Shown here: piece by piece, positions 1-5,578 of the stretch
How positions within the stretch are numbered: the stretch's first letter is position 1
Layout of the letters: each line of letters begins with the position of its first letter
Virus record (IMG/VR): IMGVR_UViG_3300047480_000606
Span: 1 to 20,625 of that record
DNA from: a virus
Reading direction: 5' to 3' (one strand)
DNA length: 20,625 bases
Position numbers and translations under genes: made by a program
The notes under the pieces: model-generated
Database searches by the model: none
The model's input: the letters and a program-made list of their open reading frames with translations, nothing else
Told to the model about the DNA's origin: nothing

Positions 1-678
1 GAACTATATAGGCAATTTATCGATGAATGTAAAAATAAAATCTATGATAAAAATTTAGTATTACATTCTCACCATATTATACCAAAGCATATGTGGGTTG
101 GTAATGGAGATGTGAATTGTAAAAATAATTTAGTAGAAGTTTCGGTAGAAGACCATATAATTGCCCATATTATGTTGGCTAATTGTTATATAGATGGTTC
201 ACCTGAATCTAATAGTAATTTAAGAAGTGCTAGGATTTTAAATAAAAAATCTATAATTACTAAATCTGATATGGATAAAATATCAGAAACGTATTTAGGT
301 GAAAAAAATCCATTTTATGGTAAAACTCATACTGATGAAACTAAGAAATTATTAGCATCAATGACTAAAAAACAATGTAAGGGTATAACATATGAGCAAC
401 GATATGGTGAACGAGCACAAAGTGAAAAAGATAAACGAAAATCTAAACTTAATAAATATCACAATTCATTAACAATTGAAGAACGTTTAATTAGAAGTGA
501 AAAAATATCCAAATCACTTAAAGGTAAAAATACTGGATTTTCGAATCCAATGTCTAAATCAGTTATAATTAATAATGTAGTGTATGGTAGTATAAATGAA
601 GCTTGTAAAAAATTAGAAACTACCAGATATGCATTGTTTAAATCAAAATTAATAAAAAAGGAAAAAGATAATGGTTGA
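1..678 (+). CDS. HNH homing endonuclease with NUMOD3/NUMOD1-type DNA-binding repeats (5' end outside window)
   Basis: The reading frame is open from base 1, so the gene is cut by the left edge. The first ATG in frame (base 91) cannot be the real start, because the catalytic core lies before it. Counted from base 1, residues 21-31 read LHSHHIIPKHM, followed by KNNLV near 43-47 and EDHIIAH near 51-57; this is the spacing of an HNH nuclease (His-His, Asn-Leu, His). Downstream, GEKNPFYGKTH matches the NUMOD3 signature, a second GKNTGFSNP resembles another copy, and the C-terminus (VVYGSINEACKKL) matches NUMOD1. Both modules are DNA-binding parts of phage homing endonucleases. The product probably nicks or cuts an intron-less or neighbouring allele to spread itself. 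Its last 8 nt overlap the thioredoxin start. Family is clear; target site and completeness of the N-terminus are unknown. Confidence 0.85.
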   Translation, partial: ELYRQFIDECKNKIYDKNLVLHSHHIIPKHMWVGNGDVNCKNNLVEVSVEDHIIAHIMLANCYIDGSPESNSNLRSARILNKKSIITKSDMDKISETYLGEKNPFYGKTHTDETKKLLASMTKKQCKGITYEQRYGERAQSEKDKRKSKLNKYHNSLTIEERLIRSEKISKSLKGKNTGFSNPMSKSVIINNVVYGSINEACKKLETTRYALFKSKLIKKEKDNG

Positions 679-934
679 ATTTAAAAAGTTCTCTGCTAGT
701 TGGTGCGGGCCGTGTAGAGCATTGGCACCAGTGATTAACGAAATTAAGGGTCAATTCCCTAACGTTCAATTTATAGATTATGATGTAGATGTTGCATTTA
801 ATGAAGCAACACAATATGGAATTCGTTCAGTTCCTACAATTATAATTGAGAAAGATGGTAAGGAAATTGAAAGATTTACCGGAGCATCTTCAAAAATGGC
901 ATATGTAAACGCATTAAATGAGTGTATCAAATAA
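671..934 (+). CDS. Thioredoxin-like protein, short phage form
   Basis: Small thiol-disulfide oxidoreductase of 87 residues. The active site WCGPC is at residues 11-15 and the cis-proline loop SVPT at 53-56, with the glycine-containing tail (FTGAS) after it. The usual N-terminal beta strand and helix of the roughly 105-residue bacterial thioredoxin are absent; T4 NrdC is also 87 residues, so a short form is normal for phage. It would reduce ribonucleotide reductase or other phage enzymes in the cytoplasm; the partner is not in this window. The start overlaps the upstream endonuclease by 8 nt and its end overlaps the next small ORF by 17 nt, so all three are probably translated from one message. 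The fold and redox motif are certain; the physiological substrate is inferred. Confidence 0.93.
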   Translation: MVEFKKFSASWCGPCRALAPVINEIKGQFPNVQFIDYDVDVAFNEATQYGIRSVPTIIIEKDGKEIERFTGASSKMAYVNALNECIK

Positions 935-1103
935 AAGGTGTGGTGAAAATCATCCAAAGGCGAAACTTACAAACGAGCAAGTTAGGATAATAAGAGAACT
1001 CTTTAAACAAGGGTTCTCTACTAACGTTATAGCTAGAAATTTTAAAGTTAGTAAGTGGAATGTGGAAGAAATTGTAAAACGTCACACATGGACACATATT
1101 TAA
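918..1103 (+). CDS. Small helix-turn-helix protein resembling the DNA-binding tail of HNH homing endonucleases
   Basis: A 61-residue protein with the pattern GENHPKAKLTNEQV, then IRELFKQGFSTNVIARNFKVSKWNV as a predicted helix-turn-helix (about residues 18-53), then a WTHI end. In phages this arrangement (GENHP.AKLT.EQV...IA..F.VS...V..I..G..W.H) is usually found attached to an HNH nuclease domain. Here no nuclease domain is present and the preceding bases code for thioredoxin in another frame, so it is either a free-standing DNA binder or the remnant of a decayed homing endonuclease. It begins inside the thioredoxin gene (17-nt overlap), and its stop codon directly abuts promoter P1. Being next to P1 it could act as a local repressor, but nothing in the sequence proves that. 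Confidence 0.65.
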   Translation: MSVSNKRCGENHPKAKLTNEQVRIIRELFKQGFSTNVIARNFKVSKWNVEEIVKRHTWTHI

Positions 1104-1135
1104 TTTGGAAATACGAAAATAATTTCGTATCTTTG
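1104..1135 (+). promoter_or_regulatory. Promoter P1, Bacteroidetes type
   Basis: TTTG at 1104-1107, a 20-nt spacer and TATCTTTG at 1128-1135 match the Bacteroidetes primary-sigma -33/-7 promoter. The bases TTTCG directly precede the -7 box, as in P5 and P6. It starts on the base after the stop codon of the small HTH gene and drives the four-gene operon at 1160-5439, leaving a leader of about 20 nt. Confidence 0.85.
1111..1130. promoter_or_regulatory. Perfect palindrome inside P1 (candidate operator)
   Basis: ATACGAAA at 1111-1118 and TTTCGTAT at 1123-1130 form an 8-bp perfect inverted repeat with a 4-nt spacer, placed between the -33 and -7 boxes and covering the first bases of the -7 box. 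A dimeric regulator bound here would block RNA polymerase. None of the other promoters in the window has a palindrome of this length. It may partly reflect the shared TTTCGTAT promoter sequence, so operator function is inferred. Confidence 0.45.
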
Positions 1136-1159
1136 TAAAATATAAAAGAATAAAAGGTT

Positions 1160-2392
1160 ATGTATTTAGATTACTTTGATAAGTTTTATGGTATGACACC
1201 ATATCTCTTTATCGGTAAAGAAGAATGGGAGTGGATTAAGGAAACTTTTAATAGAGAAGATGTAAAAGAATCTCTTGCAAAGGTTGCAGCAACTTATGAC
1301 ATCCCATATGCAGAAATTACCGAAGGAGAAGCGAGAAACGAATATCTTAAATTAAAAGGATTTCGTTGGCACGAATTATTTACCGAAGGAGAGTGGGTGC
1401 CAAGAAAGGCATCGGAATCTCGTTATCCATTAACGTTTCAAGGTAAACAACAATTCGTTAGAAGAATAAACACTGGCAATCCTGCCTCAAATTATTTTCA
1501 ACAAGCAAATAGATGGAGTGTAGATGGCACTGTCTCACCTGGTCCTTATAGGACGTGGAACAACCCTGATTTTATGTTCTCACTTATGGGTGGTATGTAC
1601 ACTTTAAAATTTGATGAGGTAAGTAAAAATACATTACGAACTTGTCTTTCTCTACGAAAATATATTTGTTCCCAATTTAAACCTAATGTTGCAAAAGTAT
1701 TATACGATTTTGTAGAAGCAAAAAACGTATTAGACATTTCAGCAGGGTGGGGAGATAGATTGTGTGGATTCTACGCATCAGAATACGGAGAACATTATGT
1801 AGGTATTGACCCTCGTAAAGAAAATCACCCAATTTATAGACAACAGGCAGATTTCTATGAAAAAAATAATGGATTCTTTGAAACTGAAAAGAGGTCTACA
1901 TTTTATGAATCCCCCGCGGAAGATTTAGATTTAAGTGAATATAAAGAATACTTTGATATTGTATTCAGTTCCCCACCATATTTCAACGTAGAGAGATATT
2001 CATACGATGAAACACAAAGTTGGGTTCGCTACAAAACAATTGATGATTGGAACAAAAACTTTTTACATAAAACAATTGCTAATGTTTGGCCTACAATCCG
2101 TAAAGGTGGTTATTTGGCTATAAACATTGCAGATGTATATGCATCATCAAAAGGTGATGGTAAAGGTCAACAAGAAATCACCAACCCTATGAACGATTTT
2201 ATTGGTACTCTAGAAGGTGCAAACTACGAGGGATGTTTGGGTATGGAAATGGCGAAACGACCGGGTTCTGCAGGTGCTGGAATGATTATAGATGGTGATG
2301 AAGAAAGATATTCCGAAGAGGAGTTGAAAAAAAATGAAGAAGCCAAAGATAAAACATTCGGAGAACCGGTGTGGGTATGGCGTAAATTATAA
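1160..2392 (+). CDS. DNA-methyltransferase-like protein (SPPY catalytic motif), copy A
   Basis: Class I SAM-dependent methyltransferase-like protein of 410 residues. Motif I is VLDISAGWGDRL near residue 190 (SAM binding), an acidic VGIDPR follows where the SAM ribose is bound, and the catalytic motif SSPPYFN is near residue 270; SPPY is typical of enzymes methylating exocyclic amino groups (N4-cytosine or N6-adenine). The C-terminus GEPVWVWRK resembles the end of DNA methylases. The first 180 residues match no domain I recognise. It is the first gene of the P1 operon, 11 nt ahead of a thymidylate-synthase-like gene. The protein at 10843-12480 is a clear paralogue (same SPPYFN block and NIAD motif). 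No restriction enzyme partner is present, so self-protection or an unusual base-modification step is more likely than classical restriction-modification. Substrate base unknown. Confidence 0.82.
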   Translation: MYLDYFDKFYGMTPYLFIGKEEWEWIKETFNREDVKESLAKVAATYDIPYAEITEGEARNEYLKLKGFRWHELFTEGEWVPRKASESRYPLTFQGKQQFVRRINTGNPASNYFQQANRWSVDGTVSPGPYRTWNNPDFMFSLMGGMYTLKFDEVSKNTLRTCLSLRKYICSQFKPNVAKVLYDFVEAKNVLDISAGWGDRLCGFYASEYGEHYVGIDPRKENHPIYRQQADFYEKNNGFFETEKRSTFYESPAEDLDLSEYKEYFDIVFSSPPYFNVERYSYDETQSWVRYKTIDDWNKNFLHKTIANVWPTIRKGGYLAINIADVYASSKGDGKGQQEITNPMNDFIGTLEGANYEGCLGMEMAKRPGSAGAGMIIDGDEERYSEEELKKNEEAKDKTFGEPVWVWRKL

Positions 2393-2403
2393 AAATAAAT
2401 AAT

Positions 2404-3102
2404 ATGACAGTAATAGAAGCAACATCTCCTGGCGATGCATGGGTAAAAGTATCTAAACATCTTATTGTAAATGGAGTAAAAGTAGGTGATTTAACCGAAG
2501 AACTAAATGTGATGACAGAAATCACAAAGTTTGAATCCGATGATTGGTTTGACCCTCATTTCAGAGAGATTATGGGTGATGATAGAATTGATTATGCAAA
2601 GACCGTAACATTCTTAGAACCACAACCATTTGTTTCAGATTCACCATTTTTCCAAGCAGAAGAAGGGTTGGAATATAAATTCATCAAAGATAAATGGCAT
2701 GATTCATATTGGGGTAGAATGGTTTCATGGCAAGGAACATTTAATCAGGTAGAAAATGTAATCAAAATCTTAAAGACTGGTAAAGCAGTTAAGAGATGTG
2801 AATTGATTATCTTTGACCCGAGTAGAGATGCTAGAAATCCATACTCACAACCTTGTATGTTAGCAATCGATATTAAACCTCGTAATGGTAAAATCTACCT
2901 AACATCAATCATTCGTTCAAATAGAGTATCTAAATCAGGTTACGCAGATTATACTGCATTAGTTGAAATGGGTAAATTCTTAGCGAAAGAAAGTGATATG
3001 GAATTAGAAAAAGTATCAGTATTAGCTTGTTCTTGTCATATCGGTAAAATGAATGATGAAACTAAAAAAACTCATAAGTTATTAGAAGTATTAAATAAAT
3101 AA
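2404..3102 (+). CDS. Divergent thymidylate synthase / dNMP hydroxymethylase-fold protein
   Basis: 232 residues. The second half follows the thymidylate synthase pattern: YSQPCM places a catalytic-type cysteine at C151, followed by RSNR at 171-174 (cf. RSND), a YADYTALVEMGKFLA helix in place of FNIASYALL..., and a CSCHI near the end where ThyA has DAHIY. The N-terminus (AWVKVSKHLIVNG...EELNV) resembles the archaeal/phage ThyA start. The family transfers a one-carbon unit from methylene-tetrahydrofolate to position 5 of dUMP or dCMP. Here the PFN segment whose asparagine recognises the uracil ring is not present (SG in my alignment) and only one arginine of the phosphate-binding RR pair is visible, so substrate specificity is likely altered. 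It is coupled to the AsnB gene (1 nt apart). Fold assignment is fairly good; reaction is unknown. Start ATG follows the A/T-rich leader AAATAAATAAT. Confidence 0.72.
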   Translation: MTVIEATSPGDAWVKVSKHLIVNGVKVGDLTEELNVMTEITKFESDDWFDPHFREIMGDDRIDYAKTVTFLEPQPFVSDSPFFQAEEGLEYKFIKDKWHDSYWGRMVSWQGTFNQVENVIKILKTGKAVKRCELIIFDPSRDARNPYSQPCMLAIDIKPRNGKIYLTSIIRSNRVSKSGYADYTALVEMGKFLAKESDMELEKVSVLACSCHIGKMNDETKKTHKLLEVLNK

Positions 3103-3103
3103 T

Positions 3104-4609
3104 ATGTGTGGAATCGTAGCAACCATAGGGTGTAATAGAGATGAGGTAAATGAAATGTTGGAAGCGATAGAACATCGCGGAAGAGATAATAGAGGAATTA
3201 AAGAATTCCAATATGGAGATAAACACATCATCTTAGGTCACAATCGTTTATCAATCAACGATACATCACCATTAGGAAATCAACCGATGGAATATGATGG
3301 AGTTCAATTGGTAGTAAATGGTGAAATTTGGAATTACCCAACTTTGCGTAAAGAATATGAAGAAAGAGGTTATACGTTCAAATCAAATTCAGATTCAGAA
3401 ATTATTTTATTCTTATACAAAGAAGGTGAATTGAAAAGATTAGAAGGTATGTTTTCTTTCGTAATCTATGATAAAAATAAATTGATTTTATCACGAGATT
3501 GGGTAGGTAAATTACCATTATACATTCTGAATAATAACGAATACATCATTGCAAGTGAAATCAAAGCAATCACTACAAAAACTAAAAGTGCAGATATTAG
3601 ATTTGTTCCTAAAAATAGTTTGGTAGAAATTGATTTAGATACTGATAAACTTACAATAACACCAAACTACTATTTTCAATTTTCAGCAGAACCTACAAAG
3701 GTAGAATCACATCAAGAAGTAAGTGAAACAACATTCAAACTTTTAGAAAGAGCAGTAGATAAAAGATTATTATCAGATGTTCCTATTGCAACATCTTTAA
3801 GTGGTGGTATTGATTCTGCCGTTATTACATACTTATTGTCACAACGAATACCCAATTTGAAAGCTTATACAATTGCATTTGATGAGTCCTCTAAGGATTT
3901 ACAAAAAGCAAGAGTATGTGCCGATTATTTAGGTGTAGAATTGGTAGAAGTCTTTGTTCCAAAAGATGATGAAATAATCAAACAACGTTTCTTAGAATCA
4001 ATCAAAGTAATTGAATACCCATCGACCGTTCAAATGGAAGTAGGTATTTTACAATCCTTTATTGCAGAACAAATGGCGAAAGATGGAATCAAAGTAGCAT
4101 TTAGTGGTGAAGGTAGTGATGAATCGTATGGTTCGTATGGAACATTCCGTATGTTTAGTAAGAAACCTGATTGGAGTGATGTTCGTAAGAAATTATTTGA
4201 GAAACAATATCATGGAAATTTATTAAGAGGTAATACTATCTTTATGAATTACGGAACGATTGAATTAAGATGCCCATTCTTTGATACTGATTTTTTAAAT
4301 TATACTACCAACTTAACCGATGAGTATTTGTGTAAAGGTGGACAATGGAAATTACCACTGGCTAATGCATTTAGAGGTAAATTACCAGATGAGATATTAG
4401 ACCAGGAAAAAAGAGCATTTCAAAAAGGAACAAATTTCAAATCATACATCGAAGAAATTATTGTAAATGACAAAAATATCAATTTCAAAAATAGAAAAAA
4501 GATATTGCATGTAATTGGTGATAATTTTGAAAAAATACATGGATTCTCTCATAAAAATATGAAGGGAGAATTGACATCAAATACAGGAGGAATTTACAAA
4601 TGGATTTAA
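3104..4609 (+). CDS. AsnB-type glutamine-hydrolysing asparagine synthetase / amidotransferase
   Basis: Complete two-domain enzyme of 501 residues. The N-terminal class II glutaminase begins MCGIVA with nucleophile C2, and has HRGRDNRG, HNRLSIND, VNGEIWNY and SDSEIIL motifs. The C-terminal synthetase has the PP-loop SGGIDS at residues 233-238, FSGEGSDE, and the LRCPFFD and PDEILDQEKRAFQKG segments. The family adenylates a carboxylate with ATP and converts it to an amide using ammonia from glutamine. All visible catalytic motifs are intact. Its position between a ThyA-like gene and a PLP-enzyme gene suggests that the acceptor may be a nucleotide- or DNA-linked carboxylate rather than free aspartate; ordinary asparagine synthesis cannot be excluded. 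Its last seven codons (NTGGIYK) match the tail of the next protein, which is odd (see repeat). It overlaps the next gene by 10 nt. Confidence 0.9.
   Translation: MCGIVATIGCNRDEVNEMLEAIEHRGRDNRGIKEFQYGDKHIILGHNRLSINDTSPLGNQPMEYDGVQLVVNGEIWNYPTLRKEYEERGYTFKSNSDSEIILFLYKEGELKRLEGMFSFVIYDKNKLILSRDWVGKLPLYILNNNEYIIASEIKAITTKTKSADIRFVPKNSLVEIDLDTDKLTITPNYYFQFSAEPTKVESHQEVSETTFKLLERAVDKRLLSDVPIATSLSGGIDSAVITYLLSQRIPNLKAYTIAFDESSKDLQKARVCADYLGVELVEVFVPKDDEIIKQRFLESIKVIEYPSTVQMEVGILQSFIAEQMAKDGIKVAFSGEGSDESYGSYGTFRMFSKKPDWSDVRKKLFEKQYHGNLLRGNTIFMNYGTIELRCPFFDTDFLNYTTNLTDEYLCKGGQWKLPLANAFRGKLPDEILDQEKRAFQKGTNFKSYIEEIIVNDKNINFKNRKKILHVIGDNFEKIHGFSHKNMKGELTSNTGGIYKWI
4580..4601 (+). repeat. 22-nt direct repeat, copy 1 (3' end of AsnB gene)
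   Basis: Bases 4580-4601 match 5413-5434 at 20 of 22 positions. Here they encode NTGGIYK at the AsnB C-terminus and also supply AGGAGG (4585-4590), the only canonical Shine-Dalgarno I noticed, nine bases before the start of the PLP gene at 4600. Copy 2 encodes NIGGIYK at the end of the PLP enzyme. Confidence 0.7.
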
Positions 4610-5439
4610 GATTAAAAGGATTAAACGAAGACACCCCATTAGAACTTTATCATATTAAAGGTAGAGAAGTTTGGGTAAAAAGAGATGACCTTATGGGTGA
4701 TGGAGTAACATTACCGCCGTGGGGTAAGATAGCAGCAGTATATGAATTAGTAAAAAAATATGTGGATAGAAGCAAACCACTAACACACCTTTCAGTTGAT
4801 GGAAGTTGGACAGCATGGGTTCTAGCAGCAATTTGTGAGCAATTAGATATTGAATTTTATGCATCACACCCTGATTCTAAAAAAATATCACAAGAATATT
4901 TGGGTTTAATCAAAGAAAAATATCCAAAAACACATTTGAATCCTATTAGACCTAATATGATGCAAATTATGTATAATTCTTTAAGAGGTCAAGCAAGAGA
5001 AAATGGATGGCAAATGCTACCTTACGCTTTTGACCATGATTTCTATAAAGATTATCTTGCGGAACGAATTCAACCATTTACCCATTTCGATAATTTAGTT
5101 GTATCATCTGGTAGTGGTGTAACCTTATCGGGTTTAGCAAGAGGATTTTATAGAGAAGAATTAAAGGAGTTTTTTCCTGATGTCAAAAGAAAGATTTGGA
5201 CAACATGTGTATCATCAGAAAGTTCAATCAAAAAAACCCTTAAAAAAAGTGGAATTCCAATTCCGTTAAATATCCGTAAATCGGAGTATCTTTTTGAGAA
5301 TAGGTTGGATGGATACGAAGCCCCCTTTCCTTGTAATCAATTTTGGGATATAAAGCAGTGGAAATGGTTAGAAGAAAACATAGACCAAATTGAAGGAACT
5401 ATTTTGTTCTGGAATATAGGTGGAATTTACAAATTTTAG
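4600..5439 (+). CDS. PLP-dependent enzyme, fold type II (ACC deaminase / D-cysteine desulfhydrase-like)
   Basis: 279 residues. TPLEL near 12-16 and VWVKRDDLMGDG near 24-35 match the start of the ACC deaminase/D-cysteine desulfhydrase group; K43 in PPWGK occupies the place of the PLP-binding lysine of GGNK. GSWTAW (68-73) sits where the family has QSNHTR, so the substrate carboxylate loop is changed. SSGSGVTLSGLARG near 169-182 is the phosphate-binding glycine loop, and the tail WNIGGIYKF fits the usual HTGG...F ending. Such enzymes do elimination, deamination or beta-replacement on amino acids. At 279 residues it is shorter than typical relatives (about 330). Last gene of the P1 operon, overlapping AsnB by 10 nt, with AGGAGG nine bases upstream. 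Likely role: handling an amino-acid-derived group in the same pathway as AsnB; substrate unknown. Confidence 0.8.
   Translation: MDLRLKGLNEDTPLELYHIKGREVWVKRDDLMGDGVTLPPWGKIAAVYELVKKYVDRSKPLTHLSVDGSWTAWVLAAICEQLDIEFYASHPDSKKISQEYLGLIKEKYPKTHLNPIRPNMMQIMYNSLRGQARENGWQMLPYAFDHDFYKDYLAERIQPFTHFDNLVVSSGSGVTLSGLARGFYREELKEFFPDVKRKIWTTCVSSESSIKKTLKKSGIPIPLNIRKSEYLFENRLDGYEAPFPCNQFWDIKQWKWLEENIDQIEGTILFWNIGGIYKF
5413..5434 (+). repeat. 22-nt direct repeat, copy 2 (3' end of PLP-enzyme gene)
   Basis: Matches 4580-4601 with two mismatches, both in the first nine bases, and encodes NIGGIYK. In this copy the peptide fits the conserved C-terminal TGG segment of the PLP family, so this copy is probably the original. 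Confidence 0.7.
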
Positions 5440-5447
5440 GATAAATA

Positions 5448-5479
5448 TTTGGTAATATCAAAATTTATTCGTATATTTA
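5448..5479 (+). promoter_or_regulatory. Promoter P2, Bacteroidetes type
   Basis: TTTG at 5448-5451, 20-nt spacer with ATTCG at its end, and TATATTTA at 5472-5479 (last base differs from TATnTTTG). It lies 9 nt after the PLP-enzyme stop codon and serves the GHKL ATPase-polymerase unit. The leader to the ATG at 5579 is about 95 nt, much longer than those of the other promoters here (roughly 10-35 nt). Confidence 0.78.
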
Positions 5480-5485
5480 CAAAGT

Positions 5486-5519
5486 ATTCTATAAATAAAT
5501 CTATCATAATTTATAGAAT
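5486..5519 (+). promoter_or_regulatory. 11-bp inverted repeat at the start of the P2 transcript
   Basis: ATTCTATAAAT at 5486-5496 and ATTTATAGAAT at 5509-5519 are perfect reverse complements with a 12-nt loop. The repeat starts at about +1 to +3 of the P2 transcript and is followed by a T-rich stretch (5520-5538). It may be an operator, a 5' stabilising hairpin, or a weak attenuator/terminator; the stem is AT-rich, so strong termination is not expected. Confidence 0.5.
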
Positions 5520-5541
5520 TTAATATTTTTTATTTTTAAAC

Positions 5542-5564
5542 TGACTCAATCAATCAACGAGTCA
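5542..5564 (+). promoter_or_regulatory. 6-bp hairpin just before the GHKL ATPase start
   Basis: TGACTC at 5542-5547 and GAGTCA at 5559-5564 are perfect complements with an 11-nt loop containing a repeated AATC. The right arm ends 14 nt before the ATG at 5579, where it could affect ribosome loading. It is the second structure in this unusually long leader. Function inferred only. Confidence 0.4.
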
Positions 5565-5578
5565 TAAACAACCCAATT

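Noticed and set aside
91-93. ATG at 91 as start of the HNH endonuclease
   Set aside because: The His-His-Ile-Ile-Pro catalytic segment lies upstream in the same open frame, so the gene begins outside the window.
1160-2392. Classical restriction-modification system
   Set aside because: No restriction endonuclease or specificity subunit gene is next to either methyltransferase-like gene; the HNH protein at the left edge is of homing type.
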